The position numbers were made by a program, and so were the translations under genes. A stretch of 64,000 bases of DNA from Castellaniella sp034674885 (lineage in GTDB: Bacteria > Pseudomonadota > Gammaproteobacteria > Burkholderiales > Burkholderiaceae_B), in NCBI RefSeq assembly GCF_034674885.1, contig NZ_JAUCDS010000013.1:17192-81191 (forward strand). The letters are read 5' to 3'. Below the pieces are notes generated by a model. That model did no database searches. It worked only from the letters and a program-made list of their open reading frames with translations, and had not been told where the DNA came from. This document shows, in pieces, positions 13,732 to 23,028 of the stretch (its first letter is position 1; the number at the start of each line of letters is the position of its first letter).

Positions 13732-16602
13732 TCAGTGCGTGGTTTCCACCTGCTGCAGGGGTTCCGCCTGCGTCGTGGCGACGGCCTTGCGGGCACGGCC
13801 CAGGGGCTTGGGCGGTGCGACGGGTTCGGCCGGCGCAGTCCCTGCCCGGGTTTCGATGAGCTGCATTCCCGCGGAACGCAGGGATTCGTCGATGGGCGGC
13901 AGGACGATCGGGTGGCTGCTGTCGGAGGTTTGAACCGGTTCCGGTGCAAGCACAGATGCCGGCTCGGCGGCTGTTTGCACCTGCGCCATGGGCTCAGGCT
14001 CGGGCTCGACGACCGGTGCTGGCGTTACGACTTCGGTGACAGCCGGGGCGTCGAAGGTGTCGTCGGTCGGTGCGGCCGCTACGTCGACGGGATCGGCCGG
14101 TTCGGCTTGCGGCGCGGGAGCCGGGGCCGTATCGCCTGCGTCCGGTGCGCTGGCCTGCTCGGCAGCGCCCAGGGCCTCGGGGTCGAAGCGCGGCGTTTCG
14201 TGCGTTTCGAGATCGCTGGCGCTGGATTCAGCCGCGTCCAGCGATTCGGTGTCGGTCGTGGATTCCACGCCTTCGCCGGTGCGACGACCGCGACGGCCGC
14301 GACGGCGGCGGCGCTTGCGTTCCGGGTCCGGGCTGTCCAGGCCGGTATCGCCTTCGATGTCCACGGCCGGGCCGGCTACGGGGCTGGCGTCGGTGTCGAT
14401 GGGCGTCTGGGCGATGATCTGTTCATCGTCCTGGGCCAGGGCAGGCGCCGGGAATTCCGCAATCGGGGCGGCTGCGACGGCTGCCGCTGTTGCGGTCAGT
14501 TCCACGGCCTCGCCTGCGACCTGGTCCTGGGCGTCTTCGGCACGGCTGCGGCCCCGGCCTCGACGGCTGCGGCTGCGACGCGGTTCCACCGAGTCTTGCA
14601 TGGCATCGGCGGCGGGGATGGCGGGCTTTGCCGTCTGGGCTGCGCGGTCGTCCGAATTGCGTTCGCGGCGCTGTGCAGAGCGGCTGTCGGCGGATTTTTC
14701 CGTGCGCTCGACGCGATCCTGGGATTCTGCCTTTTCAGCGCGGCTGTTGCGTTCGCCGCGGCCGTTGGAACGGGATTCCGAGCGGCGGCCGTTGTGGCGG
14801 CTGGCGCCATTGCGGCGACGGCTGTCGTCTTCGCGGCGGGCGGGGTTGGACGGAGCGGATTCCGCAGGAGCGGCCGTTTGAGTGCCCGAGCCGGTGAACC
14901 AGGACAGGATGCGCTTGAACAGGCCGCCCGCGTCGGCAGCGGGGGCCGGCGTCGGGGCAGCGGCCTTGGCCGGGCGTTCGACATGGTGCGGCGCCGGTTG
15001 GGCGGGCTGGATGCCCTTGACCAGGGCTTCGGGGCGCGATTTGGCTTCCTGGTCCTTATTGGGTTGCCAGACGACCTTGTCTTCCGGTTCCTGGACCAGT
15101 TCGAAGCTGGTCTTGGTTTCGTCCAGGCGCGGATCATCGTGGCGCAGTCGTTCGATGTGATGATGCGGCGTTTCCAGGGACTTGTTGGGGATCAGGACCA
15201 GGTTGACCTTCAGGCGCGATTCGATCTGGCTGATGTCGTGGCGTTTCTCGTTCAGCAGGAAGGTGGCGACGTCCACCGGCACTTGGGCGTGCAGGGCGGC
15301 AGTGCCTTCTTTCATGGCTTCTTCCTGCAGCAGGCGCAGCACGTGCAGGGCGCTGGATTCCGCGTCGCGGATGACGCCGGTGCCGGTGCAGCGCGGGCAG
15401 GTGACGTGCGAGCCTTCGTTCAGGGCGGGGCGCAGGCGCTGACGGGACAGTTCCATCAGGCCGAAGCGGGAAATCTTGCCCATCTGGACGCGCGCCCGAT
15501 CGAAGTGCAAGGCATCGCGCAGGCGCTGTTCGACGGCCCGCTGGTTCTTGCTTTCTTCCATGTCGATGAAGTCGATCACGATCAGGCCGCCCAGGTCGCG
15601 CAGGCGCAACTGGCGGGCGACTTCGTCGGCCGCTTCCGCGTTGGTGCGCAGGGCGGTTTCCTCGATGTCGGCACCCCGGGTGGAGCGCGCCGAGTTCACG
15701 TCCACGGCCACCAGGGCCTCGGTGTGATCGATGACGATGGCGCCGCCCGAAGGCAGCGTCACCGTGCGCGAGTACGCGGTCTCGATCTGGTGTTCGATCT
15801 GGAAGCGGGAGAACAGCGGCACGTCGTCGCGGTAGCGTTTCACGCGATTGACGTTGTCGGGCATGACCACGCTCATGAAGGCCAGGGCCTGATCGTGGAT
15901 GTCGTCCGTGTCGATCAGGATTTCGCCGATTTCGGGCGAGAAATAATCGCGGATGGCACGGATGACCAGGCTGGATTCCAGGTAGATCAGGATCGGAGCC
16001 TTGTTTTCGCGCGCGGCGCCGTCGATGGCGGTCCAGAGCTGCAGCAGGTAGTTCAGGTCCCACTGCAGTTCTTCGACGCTGCGGCCGATGCCGGCCGTGC
16101 GGGCGATCATGCTCATGCCGGCCGGGATGTCCAGCTGGTCCATGGTGTCGCGCAGTTCCTGGCGGTCTTCGCCTTCCACGCGACGCGAGACGCCGCCGCC
16201 GCGCGGGTTGTTGGGCATCAGGACCAGATAGCGGCCCGCCAGCGAGATGAAGGTCGTCAGGGCCGCGCCTTTGTTGCCGCGCTCTTCCTTTTCGACCTGG
16301 ATGATGAGTTCCTGGCCTTCGGTCAGGGCGTCCTGGATGCGCGCCGTGCGCACGTCCACGCCTTCCTTGAAGTAAGTGCGGGCAACTTCCTTGAAGGGCA
16401 GGAAGCCGTGGCGTTCTTCACCGTAGCTGACGAAGCAGGCTTCGAGGCCCGGTTCGATGCGAGTGATGACACCTTTGTAGATGTTGCCTTTGCGCTGTTC
16501 GCGCCCGGCAGTTTCAATGTCCAGATCGATGAGTTTCTGGCCATCGACAATAGCGACGCGTAGTTCTTCTTGGTGCGTCGCATTGAACAGCATGCGTTTC
16601 AT
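13732..16602 (-). CDS. rne: Ribonuclease E
   Basis: 956 residues. Endonuclease of mRNA decay and rRNA/tRNA maturation and scaffold of the degradosome. The order is an N-terminal RNase H-like part, the S1 domain (about 37-120, GNIYKGVITRIEPGLEACFV), a 5'-sensor region, and the DNase I-like core with metal-binding Asp residues in VAVDVNSARST and VIDFIDMEE. The Zn-link CPRCTGTG follows near residue 405. The C-terminal 430 residues are a low-complexity Arg-, Ala- and Glu-rich scaffold with basic RGRR clusters. The ATG is at 16600-16602. A leader of about 440 nt with a stable hairpin precedes it, suggesting autoregulation as in enterobacteria. Confidence 0.97.
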   Translation of the reverse strand: MKRMLFNATHQEELRVAIVDGQKLIDLDIETAGREQRKGNIYKGVITRIEPGLEACFVSYGEERHGFLPFKEVARTYFKEGVDVRTARIQDALTEGQELIIQVEKEERGNKGAALTTFISLAGRYLVLMPNNPRGGGVSRRVEGEDRQELRDTMDQLDIPAGMSMIARTAGIGRSVEELQWDLNYLLQLWTAIDGAARENKAPILIYLESSLVIRAIRDYFSPEIGEILIDTDDIHDQALAFMSVVMPDNVNRVKRYRDDVPLFSRFQIEHQIETAYSRTVTLPSGGAIVIDHTEALVAVDVNSARSTRGADIEETALRTNAEAADEVARQLRLRDLGGLIVIDFIDMEESKNQRAVEQRLRDALHFDRARVQMGKISRFGLMELSRQRLRPALNEGSHVTCPRCTGTGVIRDAESSALHVLRLLQEEAMKEGTAALHAQVPVDVATFLLNEKRHDISQIESRLKVNLVLIPNKSLETPHHHIERLRHDDPRLDETKTSFELVQEPEDKVVWQPNKDQEAKSRPEALVKGIQPAQPAPHHVERPAKAAAPTPAPAADAGGLFKRILSWFTGSGTQTAAPAESAPSNPARREDDSRRRNGASRHNGRRSESRSNGRGERNSRAEKAESQDRVERTEKSADSRSAQRRERNSDDRAAQTAKPAIPAADAMQDSVEPRRSRSRRGRGRSRAEDAQDQVAGEAVELTATAAAVAAAPIAEFPAPALAQDDEQIIAQTPIDTDASPVAGPAVDIEGDTGLDSPDPERKRRRRRGRRGRRTGEGVESTTDTESLDAAESSASDLETHETPRFDPEALGAAEQASAPDAGDTAPAPAPQAEPADPVDVAAAPTDDTFDAPAVTEVVTPAPVVEPEPEPMAQVQTAAEPASVLAPEPVQTSDSSHPIVLPPIDESLRSAGMQLIETRAGTAPAEPVAPPKPLGRARKAVATTQAEPLQQVETTH

Positions 16603-17056
16603 GAGTGGGTTTCTCCGTTGTCAGGGTGCGCCGGATTCGGCGCACGACCACGGGTCACTCGGTGTGCATAGCGGCAGTCTGCGTGGAGGTGGCTGCGGAC
16701 GAAATCAGGCCGCGCCAGTCTCCGGTAAGAGTGGCACGGCGCGCTGGTGGGCGCGAGGTTCTGGCAGCAGGGAGGTCAAGGGCACGGTCGTGGTTGACGA
16801 AAAGTTGCTGGGAACGGCGGACGCGCGAAACGCGGCGTCCGGTGCGGAAGAGCGAGCAGAAACCTGCGGCGTCGCACGCGGCTTGTCGATTGCCCTGCCC
16901 GATGTGCGGGGCAGGGAAACCGGGACAGGGCCGGCGACCAAGGACCCAGAAACCGAAACCCAGGCAGTACAATGATGTCCCTGCAGCCCGGCGGAGCGCA
17001 TGCCTTGCGTCTCTACGTCTGGCGGTTTTCGGCCTCTATAGGCTGCTGTGATTATA
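16603..17056 (-). promoter_or_regulatory. Long rne leader with promoter -10 and hairpin
   Basis: A perfect minus-strand -10 hexamer TATAAT is the complement of 17051-17056; the best -35 (TTGCGC, 16 bp upstream) is weak. Transcription from here gives a leader of about 440 nt before the rne ATG. It contains an 8-bp GC hairpin CCCTGCCC (16893-16900) / GGGCAGGG (16909-16916). No coding region was found in this stretch. RNase E genes of enterobacteria are feedback-regulated through such a leader; the same role here is inferred. Confidence 0.55.
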
Positions 17057-17070
17057 TGCCGCTTTTCCCT

Positions 17071-18027
17071 ATGCGCAAAATAGATATGTCTCCCGAACGC
17101 CGTCCGGCCGTCCGCCAGGTGGTGGTGGATAGCGAATCGGCGGGCCAGCGGCTGGACAATTTTTTGCTGCGCCTGAACAAGGGCGTGCCCAAAAGCCATC
17201 TGTACAAGGCCATCCGCGATGGACAGGTGCGCATCAACAAGGGGCGCTGCCGCGCCGACACGCGGGTGCAGGTCGGCGACCTGGTGCGCATCCCGCCGCT
17301 GCGGCTGCCCGATCCCGCCGCGCGGCCGGCTGCGCCTCCGGCTACGTTTCCCGTGCTGTACGAAGACGCCCATCTGCTGGTCATCGACAAACCGGCGGGG
17401 GTGGCCGTGCATGGCGGCAGCGGCGTGTCCTTTGGCGTCATCGAACAGCTGCGGGCCGCCCGCCCGGACGAACGCCTGTTGGAACTGGCCCACCGGCTGG
17501 ACCGGGAAACGTCCGGTGTGCTGATGATCGCCCGCAGCCGCAAGGCCCTGGTGGCCCTGCACGACATGATGCGCAACAGCCAAGGGCGCAAGCACTATCT
17601 GGCCCTGGTGGTGGGCGACTGGGTCAATGATCGCCAGCGCATCCGTCTGCCGCTGCTGAAATACCTGACCCCCGGGGGCGAGCGCCGCGTGCGGGTCGAT
17701 CCCCTGGGCAAGCCTGCACATACCATCATCACCCTGAAACACCGCTATGGTGGCGCCTGGTCGCTGCTGGGCGCCGAATTGCGCACCGGGCGCACGCATC
17801 AGATCCGGGTGCATCTGGCTTCTCAGGGCCATCCCATCGCGGGCGACGAGAAATACGGGCCGGACGCAATTCGCGCGGCCCTCTTTGCCCAGGGCTTCCG
17901 GCGCATGTTCCTGCATGCCCATCGGCTGGAGATTCCCCATCCGGTGACGGGCGAACTTCTGGTGCTGGAAGCACCGTTGCCGCCGGCATGCCAGGCCGTG
18001 CTGGATCGGCTGGATTCGATGCAATGA
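17071..18027 (+). CDS. rluC: 23S rRNA pseudouridine synthase RluC
   Basis: 318 residues from the ATG at 17071; 17056 and 17086 are alternative ATGs and no strong ribosome site discriminates among them. An S4 RNA-binding domain (QRLDNFLLRLNKGVPKSHLY, about 27-46) precedes the RluA-type catalytic domain. The catalytic Asp144 lies in HRLDRETSG, and the RTGRTHQIRVH motif is present. It modifies uridines 955/2504/2580-type positions in Escherichia coli 23S rRNA. Divergent from rne, with its start overlapping the rne promoter region. Its stop overlaps the next gene by 4 bp. Confidence 0.93.
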   Translation: MRKIDMSPERRPAVRQVVVDSESAGQRLDNFLLRLNKGVPKSHLYKAIRDGQVRINKGRCRADTRVQVGDLVRIPPLRLPDPAARPAAPPATFPVLYEDAHLLVIDKPAGVAVHGGSGVSFGVIEQLRAARPDERLLELAHRLDRETSGVLMIARSRKALVALHDMMRNSQGRKHYLALVVGDWVNDRQRIRLPLLKYLTPGGERRVRVDPLGKPAHTIITLKHRYGGAWSLLGAELRTGRTHQIRVHLASQGHPIAGDEKYGPDAIRAALFAQGFRRMFLHAHRLEIPHPVTGELLVLEAPLPPACQAVLDRLDSMQ

Positions 18028-18758
18028 CTCTTTTGGACGACATGACACAGAACGCTCCCCTGGCGGCGCCGGCACCCGCCGGTTCGATTGCCGGCGCCAC
18101 CCGTGCGGCCTACCGGGCCGTGATCTTCGACTGGGACGGCACGCTGCTGGATTCCACGCACCACATCGTCGGCGCCCTGATCGGCGCCTGTCGCGACCTG
18201 GGCCTGCGCGAACCCACCCGGGAACAGGCCGGCTGGGTCATCGGGCTATCCCTGCAGTCGGCCCTGTATCAGCTGGTCCCAGAGCTGCGGGCTGACCAGG
18301 CCGATGCCTTTGCCGAACGCTACAAGGCTCATTTCATGCATCTGCTGGACGACATGCACCTGTTCGACGGGCAGGCCCAGCTGTTGCGCGACCTGCACGC
18401 CCAGGGCGTGGTGCTGGCAGTCGCCACCGGCAAAAGCCGCCGAGGGCTGGATACGTCCATCGACCGCCTGGGCCTGCAGGGCCTGTTCCAGGCTACCCGT
18501 ACCGTGGACGAGGCCCGGGGCAAACCCGATCCCGACATGCTGGAACAGCTGCTGGCCGAACTGGATCTGAGTCCCGGATCCGCACTGATGGTCGGCGACA
18601 CCACGCACGACGTCCTCATGGCCAAGGCCGCCGGTATCGACAGTCTGGCCGTGTCCTACGGTGCGCACCGGGCGTCCTTGCTGGAATCCGCCCAGCCGAC
18701 GGCGCTGGTCGGCACGGTGCCCGGCATGCAGGCCTGGATCCGGGCGCGGGTGGCCTGA
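18024..18758 (+). CDS. HAD-superfamily phosphatase (Gph/PpaX-like)
   Basis: 244 residues from the ATG overlapping the rluC stop (ATGA). HAD motif I is FDWDGTLLDS (Asp36 nucleophile, Asp38), motif II is AVATGKSRRG, and motif IV is MVGDTTHDV. The cap between motifs I and II is helical, as in phosphoglycolate phosphatase-like enzymes. This gene follows rluC in many betaproteobacteria. Substrate is not deducible. Its TGA directly abuts the convergent methylase stop (TGATCA, no intergenic base). Confidence 0.88.
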   Translation: MTLLDDMTQNAPLAAPAPAGSIAGATRAAYRAVIFDWDGTLLDSTHHIVGALIGACRDLGLREPTREQAGWVIGLSLQSALYQLVPELRADQADAFAERYKAHFMHLLDDMHLFDGQAQLLRDLHAQGVVLAVATGKSRRGLDTSIDRLGLQGLFQATRTVDEARGKPDPDMLEQLLAELDLSPGSALMVGDTTHDVLMAKAAGIDSLAVSYGAHRASLLESAQPTALVGTVPGMQAWIRARVA

Positions 18759-19466
18759 TCAGCTGGCCAGAAACAGGAACAGCGTCGGTTTCTTGTCGAA
18801 ATCCGGCGCCCCCGTCTTGCGCCACTGGGCGACTGTCCGGGTCAGGATGGATTCGTCCGCGCAGGTCAGCGAACTGGCCACGCACACGCGTGTCGTGTCC
18901 CGCAGCGTTTGCAGCAGCGCATCGAACATCGCCTTGTTGCGATAGGGCGTTTCAATCAGGATTTGCGTCTGCTGTTGTTTGTGCGACACGGATTCCCAGG
19001 CCCGCAACTGCGCGTCGCGTTCATGCGCCTTGACCGGCGCGTAGCCATGAAAGGCGAAACGCTGCCCTTGCAGGCCGCTGGCCATCAGCCCCAGCATGAT
19101 CGACGACGGCCCTGTCCAGGGCAGTACCCGCAGGCCGCGCGCATGCGCCTGGGCCACCACCAGCGCCCCGGGGTCCGCCACCGCCGGGCAGCCCGCTTCG
19201 GACACCAGACCCAGATCCTGGTCGGCGGGTACGGCATCCAGCCAGCTGCGGATGTCCTGCGGCGTGCTGTCGGCCTTCAGGGTGTGGATCGTGATGTCCT
19301 GCAGCGGGACCTGGGTGCCGATCAGTTTCAGGAATGCCCGCGCGGACTTGGCGTTCTCGGCGACGAAGTAGCGCAGCTGCGTAGTGATCTCTCGGGCGGC
19401 CTGGGGCAGCCAGCGATCCGGGGCGGATTCGCCCAATCCGACGGGAATGAGATGCAGGATGGTCAT
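18759..19466 (-). CDS. SAM-dependent methyltransferase, tetrapyrrole-methylase fold (RsmI paralogue)
   Basis: 235 residues. LHLIPVGLGE at the N-terminus, SEAGCPAVADPGALVV in the middle and LPWTGPSSIMLGLMASGL are the SAM-binding segments of the RsmI/YraL-type tetrapyrrole methylase family. It lacks the C-terminal part of true RsmI, and a second, standard rsmI probably exists elsewhere. It starts 5 bp after maf on the same strand, a conserved pair next to yceD-rpmF-plsX in Burkholderiales. The methylated substrate is unknown, rRNA being the obvious guess. Confidence 0.85.
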   Translation of the reverse strand: MTILHLIPVGLGESAPDRWLPQAAREITTQLRYFVAENAKSARAFLKLIGTQVPLQDITIHTLKADSTPQDIRSWLDAVPADQDLGLVSEAGCPAVADPGALVVAQAHARGLRVLPWTGPSSIMLGLMASGLQGQRFAFHGYAPVKAHERDAQLRAWESVSHKQQQTQILIETPYRNKAMFDALLQTLRDTTRVCVASSLTCADESILTRTVAQWRKTGAPDFDKKPTLFLFLAS

Positions 19467-19471
19467 GGGAA

Positions 19472-20059
19472 TCAGGCGGATGGAGTGGGTTGCAAGGGAT
19501 CCAGGCCGAAGGCCCGCAGCATGCGGCAAACTGCAATCAGGGGCAGGCCGATCAGGGCGGTGGGGTCGTCGCTGCGCATGCGGGCCATCAGGGCGATGCC
19601 CAGTGCCTCGGCCTTGGCGCTGCCCGCCGTATCATAGGGTTGTTCGGTGCGCAGGTAATGTTCGATCTGGGCGTCGTTCAGGGGCAGGAATTCGCAGTGG
19701 GTCGTGATTTCGTCCTGCAGGTGCGATTGGCCGTCGGTGACACAGACCGCCGTGTGGAACAGGACCTCGCGGCCGCTGAAATGCCGCAGCTGCGCGCGGG
19801 CGGCCTCGTGGGTGCCCGGTTTGCCGATGGCCCGCCCTTCGCAGGCGGCGACCTGGTCAGAGCCGATCACCAGGGCGCCGGGGTATTCGGCCAGGACCCG
19901 GTCGGCCTTTCCCCGTGCCAGCCGCCAGGCCAGGTCGCGGGGGGATTCGCCCGGCAGCGGGCGTTCGTCGATGTCGGGCGAGTGGCATTGGAAGGACAAC
20001 TGCAGCCGCTGCAGCAATTCGCGCCGGTAGATGGAACTGGAGGCCAGAATAAGGGTCAT
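19472..20059 (-). CDS. maf: Maf/YceF-type nucleoside triphosphate pyrophosphatase
   Basis: 195 residues. LASSSIYRRELL, the Maf N-terminal signature with Ser and Arg residues that bind nucleotide, is followed by IGSDQVA (catalytic Asp region) and QPYDTAGSAKAEALG. Members hydrolyse non-canonical NTPs; the YceF subgroup prefers 7-methyl-GTP, and this protein looks closer to YceF (house-cleaning role). First gene of a two-gene minus-strand unit with the methylase. Divergent from yceD; the shared 122-bp region holds the yceD promoter. Confidence 0.92.
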   Translation of the reverse strand: MTLILASSSIYRRELLQRLQLSFQCHSPDIDERPLPGESPRDLAWRLARGKADRVLAEYPGALVIGSDQVAACEGRAIGKPGTHEAARAQLRHFSGREVLFHTAVCVTDGQSHLQDEITTHCEFLPLNDAQIEHYLRTEQPYDTAGSAKAEALGIALMARMRSDDPTALIGLPLIAVCRMLRAFGLDPLQPTPSA

Positions 20060-20125
20060 GAACGAAGCCGTGCAGTGGGAACCGGCAGTGTACTGCGCCC
20101 GGCAGGGGTGGGCCGATACGTCAAA

Positions 20126-20154
20126 TTGATTAAATTGCCGTTGCCAAGTAAAAT
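20126..20154 (+). promoter_or_regulatory. Sigma-70 promoter of yceD-rpmF operon
   Basis: -35 TTGATT (20126-20131), 17-bp spacer, -10 TAAAAT (20149-20154). It lies 28 bp before the yceD ATG. Spacing is ideal and both hexamers are near consensus. Confidence 0.7.
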
Positions 20155-20181
20155 CTAGAGTTTTCCTGGAAGTCAGAATTC

Positions 20182-20688
20182 ATGGTCGTTGATGCCTTGG
20201 AGTTCTCGCAGGCAGGCCGGGTGCTGGAAGGCAGCCGGAAAGCCTTTGAGTTCGCGCGTCTTTGCCAGGGTCTTCCGGTGCCTCAGGATGCTGAAATTGC
20301 CTGGCGCGTGGCTGGCCGGCAGGATGCCGGCACGGGCCGGATGTGGCTGGATATCCATGCCCAAGGGTCGGTGACGCTGATTTGTCAGCGGTGCCTGGGG
20401 CCTTTGGTGCTGTCCGTGCAGGTGGACAATACGGTTGGGCTGGTGAAAAACCAGGCCCAGCTGGATGCCCTGGACGCAATGGAATCCGCCGGAGAAGGCA
20501 CCGACGTCGAATATCTGATCGCCGATCGGCAGCTGGATGTCCTGGCGCTGATCGAAGACGAATTGATTCTGGCTTTGCCTTACGCCCCCCGGCACGATGT
20601 CTGCCCCGGGGCTGCGGATGAATCGGAACACCAGGATGTGACCAAACCTTCGCCCTTTGCCGTTCTCGAACAGCTCAGGAAACACTGA
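20182..20688 (+). CDS. yceD: YceD / DUF177 large ribosomal RNA accumulation protein
   Basis: 168 residues. LICQRCLGPL carries the conserved CxxC of DUF177, and the C-terminal IEDELILALPYAPRH is the most conserved stretch of the family. YceD homologues influence 23S rRNA accumulation and are almost always immediately upstream of rpmF, as here (65 bp). It starts 28 bp after a good sigma-70 promoter. Confidence 0.92.
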   Translation: MVVDALEFSQAGRVLEGSRKAFEFARLCQGLPVPQDAEIAWRVAGRQDAGTGRMWLDIHAQGSVTLICQRCLGPLVLSVQVDNTVGLVKNQAQLDALDAMESAGEGTDVEYLIADRQLDVLALIEDELILALPYAPRHDVCPGAADESEHQDVTKPSPFAVLEQLRKH

Positions 20689-20753
20689 ATCATCATTTAA
20701 CACGCGGGTTCGCGCTTACCTTAAAATAGGCGGCCCCGAACACAGGAGTCATC

Positions 20754-20936
20754 ATGGCTGTCCAGCAGAACAAAAAGAGCCCGTCCAAGCGCGGCATGCA
20801 TCGCTCGCACGATTTCCTGACGGCTCCGGCCACGGCCATCGAGCCCACCACCGGCGAACAGCACCTGCGCCATCACATCAGCCCCAACGGCGTGTATCGC
20901 GGCCGCAAGGTCCTGAAGACCAAGAACGACGAGTAA
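20754..20936 (+). CDS. rpmF: 50S ribosomal protein L32
   Basis: 60 residues: MAVQQNKKSPSKRGMHRSHD is the universal L32 N-terminus. It lacks the zinc CxxC pairs of the C+ form. ACAGGAG precedes the ATG. A TAAAAT -10-like hexamer at 20722-20727 may give extra transcription, but no -35 is clear. plsX follows after 28 bp, so ribosome and lipid synthesis genes share an mRNA, as in Escherichia coli. Confidence 0.98.
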   Translation: MAVQQNKKSPSKRGMHRSHDFLTAPATAIEPTTGEQHLRHHISPNGVYRGRKVLKTKNDE

Positions 20937-20964
20937 TCCGGCGCCTCGGTTTTCATCGCGCTCA

Positions 20965-22023
20965 ATGCCCGATCACACTCTTACCGTCGCCATCGATTGC
21001 ATGGGCGGCGATCACGGCCTGCCCGTCACGGTGCCGGCGGCGGTGGCGTTTGCCCAGGCGCATCCCGATACCCGCTGCCTGCTGGTGGGGGACGAATCCC
21101 AGATTCGTTCCATGCTGGCGCAGCACGTGGTGACCGCCGGCCAGTTCGACGTCCTGCACGCTTCCGAAGTCGTCACCATGCACGACTCGGTCGAGGTCGC
21201 CCTGCGCCGCAAGAAGGACTCGTCCATGCGGGTGGCGGCCCAGGCCGTCAAGGACGGCCGCGCCGATGCCGCTGTCTCGGCCGGCAACACCGGCGCCTGG
21301 ATGGCCATTTCCCGCTATGTCCTGAAGACGCTGGACGGGATTGACCGGCCCGCCATCGCCACTGCCTTGCCCAACCAGAAAGGCGGGGCCACCACGGTGC
21401 TGGACCTGGGCGCCAACGTCGATTGCTCTGCCGAGCACCTGTTGCAGTTCGGCCTGATGGGCGCGGCCCTGGTGTCGGCGGTGGATCGCCAGGCCCAGCC
21501 TTCGGTCGGCCTGTTGAACATCGGCGAGGAACTCATCAAGGGCAACGAGGTCGTCAAACAGGCAGCCGAGCTGCTGCGCGCCAGCGGGCTGAACTTCTAC
21601 GGCAACGTGGAAGGCGACGATATTTTCAAAGGCACGGTCGACGTGGTCGTCTGCGATGGCTTCGTCGGCAATGTCGTCCTGAAATCGGTCGAAGGCCTGG
21701 CGCGGATGATCGGCACCATGATGCGCGAGGAATTCCGCCGTTCGCCCTTCACCATGACGGCCGGCCTGGTGGCCACGCCCGTGTTGCGCCGCTTCCGCGA
21801 TCGGGTGGACAATCGCCGCTACAATGGCGCAGCGCTGCTGGGCTTGCGTGGCATCGTCATCAAAAGCCACGGCTCGGCCGATATCTATGCCTACGGGCAG
21901 GCGCTGCAGCGTGCCCGCGAGGCTGTCCTGAACGGCCTGCTCCAGGGCACCATCCAGCGCCTGGATGCCTTGCGCAGCCGCGTGCCTTCGCCCTCGCAGG
22001 GCGATGCCGCCCAGGCTGTCTAG
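20965..22023 (+). CDS. plsX: Phosphate acyltransferase PlsX
   Basis: 352 residues. Converts acyl-ACP to acyl-phosphate for phosphatidic acid synthesis. AIDCMGGDHG at the N-terminus, AAVSAGNTGAWMA in the middle, and VVVCDGFVGNVVLKSVEG are the family signatures. Peripheral membrane protein. fabH starts 19 bp downstream. Confidence 0.97.
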   Translation: MPDHTLTVAIDCMGGDHGLPVTVPAAVAFAQAHPDTRCLLVGDESQIRSMLAQHVVTAGQFDVLHASEVVTMHDSVEVALRRKKDSSMRVAAQAVKDGRADAAVSAGNTGAWMAISRYVLKTLDGIDRPAIATALPNQKGGATTVLDLGANVDCSAEHLLQFGLMGAALVSAVDRQAQPSVGLLNIGEELIKGNEVVKQAAELLRASGLNFYGNVEGDDIFKGTVDVVVCDGFVGNVVLKSVEGLARMIGTMMREEFRRSPFTMTAGLVATPVLRRFRDRVDNRRYNGAALLGLRGIVIKSHGSADIYAYGQALQRAREAVLNGLLQGTIQRLDALRSRVPSPSQGDAAQAV

Positions 22024-22042
22024 TTTCTTTTTCGGAATCGAT

Positions 22043-23017
22043 ATGCCTTACGCCAGGATTACCGGAACGGGCGGCTATCTGCCCCCTCGTGTCGTCACCA
22101 ACGATGATCTGGCTGCCGACCTGGCCACGCGCGGCGTGGAAACGTCCGATGACTGGATCGTCGAACGCACCGGCATCCGCCAACGCCATATCGCCGATCC
22201 CGGCACCAAGACCAGCACCCTGGCCACGGCTGCGGCGCGCGCCGCGCTGGAAAACGCCGGCTTGCGGGCCGACGACCTGGATCTGATCATCGTCGCGACG
22301 TCCACGCCCGATTTCATCTTCCCCAGCACGGCCTGTGTGGTGCAGGCCAACCTGGGCGTCGGCGGCGCCGCTGCCTTCGACGTGCAGGCCGTGTGCAGCG
22401 GCTTCGTCTATGCCATGGCGACCGCCGATGCGATGATTCGCGCCGGCCGCGCCCGCCATGCCCTGGTGATCGGCGCCGAGGTCTTTTCCGGCATCCTCGA
22501 CTGGAACGATCGGCGCACCTGCGTGCTGTTCGGCGACGGGGCAGGGGCCATGGTGCTCAGCGCCTCGGAAGAACCCGGCATCCTGGCGGCCAAACTCAAT
22601 GCCGACGGGCGCCAGCAGCACATTTTGTGCGCTGCGGGCAGCGTGACCGGCGGCCAGGTCACTGGCGATCCGTTCCTGCGCATGGACGGTCAGGCCGTAT
22701 TCAAGCTGGCCGTCAACTCGCTGACGCGCTCGGCGCACGAGGTCTGCGAAGAGGCCGGCATCGAACTGTCGGCGCTGGACTGGATGGTGCCGCACCAGGC
22801 CAACGTCCGCATCCTGAATTTCATCAGCCGCAAGCTCGGCCTGCCCGAGGACAAGGTGATCGTGACGCTGGACAAACACGCCAATACGTCGGCGGCCAGC
22901 GTCCCCCTGGCATTCGACGTGGCCTGGCGCGACGGACGCATCCGCCCGGGGCAACTGGCCCTGCTGCAGGGCGTCGGCGGCGGCTTTACCTGGGGTTCCG
23001 TCCTCGTCAGACTGTAA
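22043..23017 (+). CDS. fabH: 3-oxoacyl-ACP synthase III
   Basis: 324 residues. Starts fatty-acid synthesis by condensing acetyl-CoA with malonyl-ACP. The catalytic triad is Cys118 (DVQAVCSGF), His251 (VPHQANVRI) and Asn281 (KHANTSAAS). C-terminal GGGFTWGSVLVRL is conserved. I chose ATG 22043 (MPYARITGTGGYLPP). The mRNA continues into fabD after 11 bp. Confidence 0.97.
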   Translation: MPYARITGTGGYLPPRVVTNDDLAADLATRGVETSDDWIVERTGIRQRHIADPGTKTSTLATAAARAALENAGLRADDLDLIIVATSTPDFIFPSTACVVQANLGVGGAAAFDVQAVCSGFVYAMATADAMIRAGRARHALVIGAEVFSGILDWNDRRTCVLFGDGAGAMVLSASEEPGILAAKLNADGRQQHILCAAGSVTGGQVTGDPFLRMDGQAVFKLAVNSLTRSAHEVCEEAGIELSALDWMVPHQANVRILNFISRKLGLPEDKVIVTLDKHANTSAASVPLAFDVAWRDGRIRPGQLALLQGVGGGFTWGSVLVRL

Positions 23018-23028
23018 GGCTCACGCAC

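Noticed and set aside
13735..16563. Plus-strand open frame of 942 codons antisense to rne
   Set aside because: Shadow; rne has its own terminator, motifs and start on the minus strand.
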